A stretch of 31,325 bases of DNA, from assembly GCA_036491415.1 (NCBI GenBank), contig DASXCC010000030.1, positions 1 to 31,325 of the forward strand, read 5' to 3'. Each line of letters starts with the position of its first letter. The first letter of the stretch is position 1. The DNA comes from JAICKN01 sp036491415 (GTDB lineage: Bacteria > Acidobacteriota > Terriglobia > Terriglobales > Acidobacteriaceae). The translations under genes were made by a program, and so were the position numbers. Of the stretch, positions 17,810 to 25,289 are shown piece after piece. Below the pieces are notes generated by a model, which did no database searches, had not been told where the DNA came from, and worked only from the letters and a program-made list of their open reading frames with translations.

Positions 17810-18109
17810 TTCAGAAGTAGGATGCGCTCCGCAGCTTAGAGTTTCGATCGCGACATTGATATTGACGAAGATGTCATCGGCAACCGATATATAAGAGTTC
17901 TGTTACAAACTCTTAAGCTTGTAATGTTAGCTCTGCCGGCATCATAACTACAAAAAGCTATTTTTTAGCTACTGGCAGCATCAATCCTAGGATGAGTATG
18001 GTCAAGGGTTGGCTCCGACATTTACAAATTTTTACCTTCCTTGACTGAGTCTTTACCGGTTTGGAAAAAAACTTGGGTTTCAATCAGTTAGATGGCATAA
18101 GGAGGAACT
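17810..18109. other. Divergent intergenic region between mdtABC and the DUF5666 gene
   Basis: 300 bases. The region contains an 8+8 inverted repeat (17892-17915) and an ATATATAAG stretch that could supply a -10 element for the mdt operon. TTGACT at 18041-18046 faces the DUF5666 gene but lacks a convincing -10 at the right distance. I see no open frame or RNA gene. Confidence 0.45.
17892..17915. promoter_or_regulatory. Possible operator: 8+8 inverted repeat upstream of mdtABC
   Basis: TAAGAGTT, an 8-base centre and AACTCTTA form a perfect dyad of 24 bases, about 85-105 bases upstream of the mdtA start. The size and symmetry fit a TetR- or MarR-type dimer site, families that often control RND pumps. 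No such regulator gene is in the window. It is not followed by a T-run, so a terminator is less likely. Confidence 0.4.
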
Positions 18110-18838
18110 ATGCGCTTTACCCGCATCCTCGTTTTAGTTCTATTTTCTTCGCTCTTGGCGGTGGCACAAGATGCTCCGCAAGCAGCGCCTCCCGGTTCGC
18201 AGACTCCGGAACAAGCTCCCCAGCAGGGCGGACAGGGAAACTGGCAAGGCCGCCGCTTTCCGGGAACCGGAGGAGAAATTACAGCGATCACCGGCAACTC
18301 CCTCACGCTTAAAACCCGCGATGGTCAAACCGCTCAGGTCAGCTTGAGCGATAAAACGCAATATCGTAAAGAACGGGCTGACGCCAAAGTCTCGGACTTC
18401 AAAGTCGGGGATATGGTCATGGTCCGCGGCGAACAGAAAGATGATGTTTGGCAGGCAGAAGTTGTAGCGGCGCGTCCCGCAGGTATGGGTATGGGCGGTG
18501 GCCAGGGTGGCAACTTCCGCGAGGATATGGGCAAGAAGTTCATCGTTGGCAAAGTCACGGCGATCAACGGAACCCAATTGACCATCGAGAGGCCTGACGG
18601 CGTTTCCCAGAATATTACCGTGGACGAAAATACTTCCTTTCGCAAAGATAGTGAAAGCGTAACGCTGGCCGATCTGAAAGTGGGCGATCAGGTTTTTGGA
18701 AGAGGCGAGATGAAGAACGACACGTTCGTCCCTTCGCAATTGAACGTCGGACAGCCGCGCTTCGGGGGACCTCGTGGACCAGGTGGCGGCGCGCCGCCAC
18801 AACAACAACCATCTACACAACAGCCGCCTAATAATTAA
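18110..18838 (+). CDS. Secreted protein with two DUF5666 repeats
   Basis: 242 residues. A clear signal peptide (RILVLVLFSSLLAVAQ) sends it to the periplasm or beyond. A Q/P/G-rich linker follows, then two homologous beta-rich repeats. Repeat 1 (about residues 48-120) opens GGEITAITGNSLTLKTRDG and contains DFKVGDMVMVRGE. Repeat 2 (about 145-215) opens VGKVTAINGTQLTIERPDG and contains DLKVGDQVFGRGE. These are the hallmarks of DUF5666, an OB-like small beta domain of unknown role in secreted proteins. Methionine/glycine-rich (GMGMGGGQGG) and Q/P-rich low-complexity segments separate and follow the repeats. AAGGAGG four bases before the ATG is a near-ideal ribosome binding site, predicting strong translation. 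It is the first gene of a plus-strand cluster with the TonB-dependent receptor, 121 bases upstream of it. Confidence 0.8.
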   Translation: MRFTRILVLVLFSSLLAVAQDAPQAAPPGSQTPEQAPQQGGQGNWQGRRFPGTGGEITAITGNSLTLKTRDGQTAQVSLSDKTQYRKERADAKVSDFKVGDMVMVRGEQKDDVWQAEVVAARPAGMGMGGGQGGNFREDMGKKFIVGKVTAINGTQLTIERPDGVSQNITVDENTSFRKDSESVTLADLKVGDQVFGRGEMKNDTFVPSQLNVGQPRFGGPRGPGGGAPPQQQPSTQQPPNN

Positions 18839-18870
18839 GACGAAGGAATCTCTAAACGGAAGGTTTCGGA

Positions 18871-18911
18871 ACTAAGAATTTCCGGACGAGATTTTCAGGA
18901 CTAAGAATTTC
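18871..18911 (+). repeat. Two 12-base direct repeats before the TonB receptor gene
   Basis: ACTAAGAATTTC occurs at 18871-18882 and again at 18900-18911, a period of 29 bases, in the 121-base gap between the DUF5666 gene and the receptor gene. The flanks are also alike (GGA before both). It could be a duplicated regulatory site or the remnant of a small duplication. Confidence 0.55.
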
Positions 18912-18959
18912 GCTCCGCCTTGCGCGGATCGAGAAACGAGCCAGACAGGACCGCACCGC

Positions 18960-21900
18960 ATGAAAACATTCGCAGTGAATCGATGGAAGCAGTCGTGTGC
19001 GGTCCTTCTTCTTGGCTGCTGCATGGCTGCGATTGCATCACAGGGCTTCGCACAGAATGCAACTCCTGCTGGCCCGGGCAATACTCCGCCGACCGATAGT
19101 CCAGCGACCAATACACCAGCGACCAATACACAAAACGTTCTAGCACAAAACGGTTCGTCGGCGGCTCCGGTTAATCCTGCTGCTGCAGCCAGTCCTTCTT
19201 CATCACAAGCCGCACCACAAACAGCTCCGGCAATAATGGCTACTGGCAGCGGGGTGGCGCAGGGCGGAGGAGTCATTCACGGCATCGTGAAATCCGGCAA
19301 TCAACCTTTGCCGGGAGTAACCATCACCGCGGCGAATACTCTTACCGGGCAAAAAGTTTCAACGTCTTCCGATCTCGATGGAAGCTACATCCTGCAGGTT
19401 CCCGCCAATGGACGCTACGTGGTCCGCGCCCAGATGCCTGCGTTCGCGGTACTGACACAGGAAGTTCGCATTAATGCGAACACACCAAGTGCGCAAGCTG
19501 ATCTGGATTTGATTTTGCTTTCGCGCGCTCCGGCGCAGCCAACCCAACAGGAGCAGGCCGCAGCCATGGGCATTCCTTCGGGCCAGGGAAATACGGCAGG
19601 GAACCAGCGCTTTCAGAGCATGGCTTTGATGCAAGGGGATGGTTCTGAAAACTGGCAGGGAGGCAGCGAGCAGGGCGCAGGCGCGGCCATGGCGCCGGGA
19701 ATGTCAGACACGGGAGCGACGGAATCCGTCGCTGTTTCCGGTAACACTTCCAATCCATTCGGCAACATGAGCAGTGCGGAAATGCAGCAACGCTTCCAGG
19801 AAATTCGCCAGCAATACGGCAACGGATTGCCGGGTAGCGCGGGTGGAGGTTTCGGGAGCGGTTTCGGCGGAGGCTTTGGAGGATTTTCCGGCGGCGGCGG
19901 TGGTCCCTTCGTTTTAGGAGGAGGCGGGCGCGGGCGTTTCAACATTAATCAGCCGCACGGCAGCGTTTACTACAGCGTGCAGGACGGCGGACTCAACGCT
20001 TCTCCTTTTTCCGTCACTGGCGAGCCGACCAGCAAACCAAGCTTTATCACTAACACTTTCGGGGGATCGTTTGGCGGCCCGCTAAACATTCCGAAAATTT
20101 ATAACGGCGGCACCAAGACTTTCTTCTTCGTTAACTACAACGGCTCACGCGGAGAAACTCCGTTTGACGAATTCTCCACGGTTCCTACGGCCGCGGAACG
20201 CTCTGGAAACTTTACGGGTATCGCAAACATCACGAATCCGGCTACGGGACTTCCTTTTGCCGGTGACACGATTTCGCAAATCAATCCCATTGCACAAGGA
20301 TTGCTGCAATTTATCCCGTTGCCCAATTCGCCGGGCGACACTCAGAACTTTCACTTCGTGACTGCCACCAATACCAGCAGCGACGACTTGAATATTCGCC
20401 TGAATCGCACGCTGGGTGCAACGCCTGCGCGTCAAGCCGGACGAGGTCGCGGACGCGGCTCGCGCAACAGCTTAAGTTTGGGTCTCCACTATCATCATTC
20501 GGAATCAAACCTGACCAATGCATTTCCGGGTTTAGGTGGAACAACAGGCATCCGTAGTTGGGACGTTCCCATCGGCTACACGCGGACCTTTGGCCGTCTT
20601 ATTAATACCGCCCGCCTGGAATTCAACAGCAGCCGCAGCCAGACGCAGAATCTTTTTGCCTTCTCGCAAAATGCCGCTGGAAATCTTGGCATTCAGGGCA
20701 TCTCGCAAAATCCTTTTGATTGGGGATTGCCGGACCTTTCCTTTCGCGACTTTGCCGGGCTGAGCGATGTGAGCCCTGCACTTGTTCGCAACCAGACGCT
20801 GACTTTTTCGGACAACATGATCTGGAGTCACGGCAAGCATACGCTGCGCTGGGGCGGCGATTTCCGGCGCATTCAACTCAACACCGAAAACGACAGCAAT
20901 CCGCGGGGAACGTTTGTCTTCACCGGAGCATTCACCGGCTACGACTTTGCTGATTTTCTTCTCGGCCTGCCGCAGGAAACCTCCGTGCAGTATGGAGCCA
21001 CTCCCACAAGCACGCGCAACTTTCACTTCCGCGGAAACTCGTGGGATTTATATGCGCAGGATGAATGGCGCGTACGCGGAAATCTGAGTTTCAACCTCGG
21101 TATGCGTTACGAATATGTTTCGCCTTACTCGGAGATCAACAATCAGCTGGTGAATCTCGCTGTTTCTCCGGCGTTTGATCCAGCGATCACGCCGGCCGTG
21201 CAAATTGCAGGGCAACCTAACATTCCGCAGACCATTTTGAAGCCGGACCGCAACAACTTTGCGCCCCGTATCGGAATTGCATGGAAGCCGTTGTCAAAAA
21301 CCGTGGTGCGTAGCGGATATGGGATCAACTACAACCTCGGCGAATATCAGGACATGGCGCAGAATTTAACTTTCCAGCCCCCATTTTCTACCGCGCAAAC
21401 CAATACGATCCAACAGGGCGGAAATCCTACGCTGTCGTTGCAGAATGGATTTCCTACTCCTGTGGCCGGGCAGATTACGAATAATTTCGCGGTCAATCCG
21501 AACTATAAACTTGGCTATGTGCAAATGTGGGATTTAGATGTGCAGCAGGAAATCAAACCTACTTTGCTGTTGAATGTGGACTACACCGGAAGCAAAGGTA
21601 CCGCGCTCGACATTCTTGAAGCGCCAAACCGCACGATCGTTGGGAACCCTGCCTGTACGAATACAAGTCTGATTTGGTGCAACGTTTCGCCGTTCTATTT
21701 GGAATCTTCGCAAGGTGATTCCATCCTTCACGCTGGCTCTATTCGCATTCGCAAGCGCTTGCAAAATGGAGTGTCCCTCGGAGGCACATACACCTATTCG
21801 AAGTCGCTCGACAACGCATCTTCCATCGGCAATGGCATTGTTATCTCCACCGCAAGTTTAGGCGGCGGGGGAGGCGGCTTTGGAGGTGGAGGAGGTGGCG

Positions 21901-22538
21901 GTGGTGGCGCAGTCATTTCCGGCTCAACTTCAGTCGCGCAGAATCCGCTGGACCTTGCAGCCGAGCGTGGACTTTCGAGCTTTAACCAAACGCATCGCTT
22001 TACCGCCGACTATCTCTGGGAATTGCCCATCGGCAAGGACAAGAAATGGTTGGGCAATGGCGGAGTCGCTGCAGCAATCCTTGGCGATTGGCAATGGAGC
22101 GGCAGTTGGACCATCGCTTCCGGCCTTCCGTTCACGCCGGTCATCGTGGGCGATCAGGCGGAAGTCAGCGGAGGCACCAACGGCACGCTTCGTCCCGATG
22201 TTGTCGGCGCCGCCAACCTTGGCGGCCCAATCTTCACGGCGCGCGGCATACAGTGGTTTAACACTTCCGCTTTTACCACTCCGGCAGCAGGACAATACGG
22301 AGATGCCGGCCGCAACAGCATCGTTGGACCAGGCACGATTCTGTTCAACATGGCCATGACGAAAGTCTTCCCCATGGCCGAAGGACGGATGCTCGAATTC
22401 CGCATCAACGCTTCAAACGTTTTCAATCATCCGAATTTTTCGTCGATTGATACAAACTTAAACTCGCCCACATTTGGCCTCGTCACCAGCGCCTGTTCCA
22501 TGCGAACTGTGCAAATGCAAGCGCGGTTCCGGTTCTAG
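18960..22538 (+). CDS. TonB-dependent receptor-like outer membrane protein with carboxypeptidase-regulatory domain
   Basis: 1192 residues. A signal peptide (about 1-32, CAVLLLGCCMAAIASQGFAQ) is followed by a T/P/A-rich linker with NTPAT repeats. A carboxypeptidase-regulatory-like beta-sandwich (about 102-188) opens GGVIHGIVKSGNQPLPGVTI and includes DGSYILQVPANGRY. A glutamine-rich stretch and a glycine-rich segment (about 293-325) come next. From about 330 onward is a large beta-barrel of the Oar-like type (FFFVNYNGSRGETPFDEFST, DLYAQDEWRVRGNLSFNLGM) ending in ARFRF, a terminal-aromatic signal for outer-membrane insertion. I cannot see a normal plug domain. A second glycine run lies in the barrel at about 966-983. 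In Acidobacteriota such receptors are numerous; substrates are mostly unknown, often assumed to be oligosaccharides. The VWFA-domain gene begins five bases after its stop. Confidence 0.82.
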   Translation: MKTFAVNRWKQSCAVLLLGCCMAAIASQGFAQNATPAGPGNTPPTDSPATNTPATNTQNVLAQNGSSAAPVNPAAAASPSSSQAAPQTAPAIMATGSGVAQGGGVIHGIVKSGNQPLPGVTITAANTLTGQKVSTSSDLDGSYILQVPANGRYVVRAQMPAFAVLTQEVRINANTPSAQADLDLILLSRAPAQPTQQEQAAAMGIPSGQGNTAGNQRFQSMALMQGDGSENWQGGSEQGAGAAMAPGMSDTGATESVAVSGNTSNPFGNMSSAEMQQRFQEIRQQYGNGLPGSAGGGFGSGFGGGFGGFSGGGGGPFVLGGGGRGRFNINQPHGSVYYSVQDGGLNASPFSVTGEPTSKPSFITNTFGGSFGGPLNIPKIYNGGTKTFFFVNYNGSRGETPFDEFSTVPTAAERSGNFTGIANITNPATGLPFAGDTISQINPIAQGLLQFIPLPNSPGDTQNFHFVTATNTSSDDLNIRLNRTLGATPARQAGRGRGRGSRNSLSLGLHYHHSESNLTNAFPGLGGTTGIRSWDVPIGYTRTFGRLINTARLEFNSSRSQTQNLFAFSQNAAGNLGIQGISQNPFDWGLPDLSFRDFAGLSDVSPALVRNQTLTFSDNMIWSHGKHTLRWGGDFRRIQLNTENDSNPRGTFVFTGAFTGYDFADFLLGLPQETSVQYGATPTSTRNFHFRGNSWDLYAQDEWRVRGNLSFNLGMRYEYVSPYSEINNQLVNLAVSPAFDPAITPAVQIAGQPNIPQTILKPDRNNFAPRIGIAWKPLSKTVVRSGYGINYNLGEYQDMAQNLTFQPPFSTAQTNTIQQGGNPTLSLQNGFPTPVAGQITNNFAVNPNYKLGYVQMWDLDVQQEIKPTLLLNVDYTGSKGTALDILEAPNRTIVGNPACTNTSLIWCNVSPFYLESSQGDSILHAGSIRIRKRLQNGVSLGGTYTYSKSLDNASSIGNGIVISTASLGGGGGGFGGGGGGGGGAVISGSTSVAQNPLDLAAERGLSSFNQTHRFTADYLWELPIGKDKKWLGNGGVAAAILGDWQWSGSWTIASGLPFTPVIVGDQAEVSGGTNGTLRPDVVGAANLGGPIFTARGIQWFNTSAFTTPAAGQYGDAGRNSIVGPGTILFNMAMTKVFPMAEGRMLEFRINASNVFNHPNFSSIDTNLNSPTFGLVTSACSMRTVQMQARFRF

Positions 22539-22543
22539 CCGAT

Positions 22544-24637
22544 ATGAAGATCTATTCCCAATTCGATTTTAAGAAGTGTCTGCGTCAATGCGTCGCATTT
22601 GCGCTGCAACTTGTACTGATGGCCGTTTACGTTCCCGCGCAACAATCGGAGGACTACACCTTCCACGCAGAAACAGAAATTGTTCTGGTGAACGTCAGCG
22701 TCCGTGACAAGAGCGGAAAGTTCGTGGATGATCTGAAGCCGGAAGACTTCAAAATTGTCGAAGACGGCAAACAGCAAAAGATCCTTTCCTTCGATGTTGA
22801 AAATACGGATGCGATTCCGTCAATGCAAGTTGCGCAAGCTGCCACCACTCTTTCGCAACCGGCGACGGCCTCCACGCAACCTGCTGCGGTATCAGCGGCG
22901 AAGCCCGACGAACAATTTAAGGATCATCGCCTTATCGTTCTTTTCTTCGATCTTTCCGAAATGCAGCCGGATGAGATCGACCGCTCTGCCCAAGCGGCGG
23001 AAACTTATGTTGATAAGCAAATGGAGCCGGCGGACCTGGTCTCCGTTGTTTCTCTTGGCAATGATCTGGAGGTGAATCAGGACTTCACCTCCGAGAAGCA
23101 AAAGCTCAAAAAAGTTCTCTCCGCCTTCAACGCGGGTTCAGGCACGGGATTTGAAGAGGGAAGCACAAGCACTACCGAGGGCACGCAGGATGTCGGCCAG
23201 TCCTTTACCGCCGACGACACCGAATACAACGTCTTCAATACCGACCGCAGACTGGAAGCGATTCGTTCGGTCGCCGATCGTCTGTCACACGTGCAACAGA
23301 AAAAATCCCTGATTTATTTTTCCAGCGGCATGAATCGCACCGGGCTCGAGAACCAATCCGAGCTGCGTGCCGCCACCAACGCCGCTGTCCGCGCGAACCT
23401 TTCTATTTACACAATGGATATTCGCGGATTGCAGGCCATCGTCCCCGGCGGCGAAGCCCAGAGCGCGAGCTTGCGCGGAACGTCGGCGTACTCCGGGCAG
23501 GCGATGCTCAATTCCTTCAACTCAAACTTTTCCAGCCAGGAAACGCTGGTTACGCTCGCGGGGGACACTGGCGGGAAAGCCTTCCTCGACTCCAACGACT
23601 TTGGCAAAGTCTTTAAGGGCGTGCAAGACGACACTGCGAAGTACTATCTGATCGGCTATCACAGCACGAATCCCGCGCGCGACGGAAAGTATCGCCGCAT
23701 CGCTATCAACATCGAGCGCCCTGGGATGAAGCTGGAATACCGCAAGGGTTACTACGCGCCTGCCGACTTCAAACACTCGAACCAGGACAACCGCGAGCGC
23801 CAACTTCAGGAAGAATTGGCTTCAGACCTTCCCAGCACCGACTTGCCGGTGTATCTCTCGGCCGCATATTTCCGTCTGAGCGAAGGCAAATTCTTTGTTC
23901 CGATTTCCATCGTTGTGCCGGGATCGGAAATTCCATTCATCAACAAGAGCAATCAGGACAAAGCCACGCTCGACATTATCGGCGTCGTCGAAGACGACAA
24001 GAAGCGGCCCATGGACCAGATTCGCGATACGGTAAAGCTGGCCGTCAACACTGCGACTGACATGAAGCGCAAGAACGTGCAATACAACAATCAGTTTTAT
24101 TTGCCGCCGGGCCAGTATCACGTGAAATTCGTGGTGCGGGAAAACGAAACTGGACGCATGGGATCGTTCGAGACCGACATCAACGTTCCCGACTTGAAGT
24201 CTGCGCCGCTGAAGATGAGTTCCGTGATTGTTGCCAATCAGATTCAGCCTTCCGCGAAAAAGAAAATCAGCAATGATCCGCTGGTGCGCGACGGATCAGA
24301 AATCATCCCCAGCGTCACGCATGTTTTTTCCAGTGGGCAGCATCTTTATTTCTATTACGAAGTTTATGACCCCACGCAGGCGGCCAACAGTAAATCCAAA
24401 AACGACATCCGCCTGCTGTCGAACGTCGCTTTCTTCCAGGGAAAAGTAAAAGCCTACGAAACGCCGCTGGTAGAAACGAAAACCTTGACGGCCACCGACC
24501 GCAAAGCCGCTATTTTCCAGCTCGACGTTCCACTTACGCAGCTCAAGCCCGGCTTCTACACTTGCCAGGTGAATGTGGTGGACGACGCCGCCGGAAAGTT
24601 TTTATTCCCGCGGCTGGCACTGCTGGTAAGGCAATAA
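22544..24637 (+). CDS. Secreted VWFA-domain protein (acidobacterial VWFA-related family)
   Basis: 697 residues. An N-terminal hydrophobic segment (CVAFALQLVLMAVYVPAQQ) is a signal peptide. Residues 40-85 carry a VSVRDKSGKFVDDLKPEDFK segment, which opens the acidobacterial VWFA-related family (TIGR03436). The von Willebrand A fold follows (about 129-330), beginning LIVLFFDLSEM, where D-L-S-E-M stands at the MIDAS metal site, and containing SLIYFSSGMNRTG. The YYLIGYHSTNPARDGKYRRI region closes that part. About 300 further residues are probably beta-rich, with no family I recognise. The role is presumably metal-dependent protein binding in the envelope. It follows the receptor by five bases without a good ribosome binding site, so translation is probably coupled and the two may act together. 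Confidence 0.82.
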   Translation: MKIYSQFDFKKCLRQCVAFALQLVLMAVYVPAQQSEDYTFHAETEIVLVNVSVRDKSGKFVDDLKPEDFKIVEDGKQQKILSFDVENTDAIPSMQVAQAATTLSQPATASTQPAAVSAAKPDEQFKDHRLIVLFFDLSEMQPDEIDRSAQAAETYVDKQMEPADLVSVVSLGNDLEVNQDFTSEKQKLKKVLSAFNAGSGTGFEEGSTSTTEGTQDVGQSFTADDTEYNVFNTDRRLEAIRSVADRLSHVQQKKSLIYFSSGMNRTGLENQSELRAATNAAVRANLSIYTMDIRGLQAIVPGGEAQSASLRGTSAYSGQAMLNSFNSNFSSQETLVTLAGDTGGKAFLDSNDFGKVFKGVQDDTAKYYLIGYHSTNPARDGKYRRIAINIERPGMKLEYRKGYYAPADFKHSNQDNRERQLQEELASDLPSTDLPVYLSAAYFRLSEGKFFVPISIVVPGSEIPFINKSNQDKATLDIIGVVEDDKKRPMDQIRDTVKLAVNTATDMKRKNVQYNNQFYLPPGQYHVKFVVRENETGRMGSFETDINVPDLKSAPLKMSSVIVANQIQPSAKKKISNDPLVRDGSEIIPSVTHVFSSGQHLYFYYEVYDPTQAANSKSKNDIRLLSNVAFFQGKVKAYETPLVETKTLTATDRKAAIFQLDVPLTQLKPGFYTCQVNVVDDAAGKFLFPRLALLVRQ

Positions 24638-24659
24638 CGCCAACCATTAAGATGATTAC

Positions 24660-25079
24660 GTGTATCCGATCATTCTTTACGACGGCGTTTGCGGCCTGTG
24701 CGACCGCCTCGTCCGCTTCATTTTGAAGCGCGACAAGCGCGACGTTTTACGGTTGGCTTCGCAACAAAGCGAATTTGCCGCGGAAATTCTTCGCCGTCAC
24801 GGCGTCAATCCCGAACGACTCGACACCGTTTATCTTGTCCTCAATCACCAGCAACCAAGCGAGCGTCTTCTCCCGCGCAGCGATGCTGCCTCCGAAATCC
24901 TTTCTCAACTTGGAGGGATATGGCACTTACCTGCTGGCATCTTGCGCCTGTTCCCGCACGGTATTCGCGATCGGCTGTATAACCTTGTCGCGCGCAGGCG
25001 ATATCAGGTTTTTGGGAAGTATGAATCGTGCCCGATCCCTGATCCAAAAGACCGTCACAAATTTCTCGACTTAAATTAG
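24660..25079 (+). CDS. DCC-family (DUF393) thiol-disulfide oxidoreductase-like protein
   Basis: 139 residues. The N-terminus carries the family motif DGVCGLCDR (residues 8-16), a thioredoxin-like CxxC, and the remainder is a short alpha/beta protein with LPAGILRLFPHGIRDRLYN near the C-terminus. There is no signal peptide, so it is probably cytoplasmic. Family members (YuxK-like) are assigned as putative thiol-disulfide oxidoreductases, but substrates are not established. The start appears to be GTG at 24660, since the nearby ATG at 24652 is in another frame. It lies 22 bases after the VWFA gene and may be the last gene of that transcript, though a functional link is not evident. Confidence 0.8.
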   Translation: MYPIILYDGVCGLCDRLVRFILKRDKRDVLRLASQQSEFAAEILRRHGVNPERLDTVYLVLNHQQPSERLLPRSDAASEILSQLGGIWHLPAGILRLFPHGIRDRLYNLVARRRYQVFGKYESCPIPDPKDRHKFLDLN

Positions 25080-25128
25080 CCGCAAGCTCGGCATGGGCTC
25101 GATTCGCCGCCGAATGAATTCTCGGAAT

Positions 25129-25175
25129 AATTTTTTTCCTCTTTTCCTCTTTTCGTCTTTCGTCTTTTCGTTTTG
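25129..25175 (+). other. Pyrimidine-rich tract, possible weak terminator
   Basis: After a weak CCGA/TCGG hairpin with an 8-base loop, the plus strand runs into T7 and then about 45 bases of almost pure T/C with short CTTTTC and GTCTTT repeats. It follows the DCC gene by about 50 bases and could end that transcript. The hairpin is too short for confidence. Confidence 0.3.
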
Positions 25176-25289
25176 CTGGGTTCGTGGGCAAATGCCAATC
25201 GAAATGTTACCTTGAAGTTATTGAATCCCGCCCTCCTGCCGGCCATCTAACGCTGAAAGGCTGTTTCGAGCGGCTTCCGATACCCATTT

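Noticed and set aside
18140..18820. Long minus-strand open frame opposite the DUF5666 gene (226 aa)
   Set aside because: The plus-strand gene has a near-perfect ribosome binding site, a signal peptide and repeated domains. The antisense frame has none of these and mirrors codon bias.
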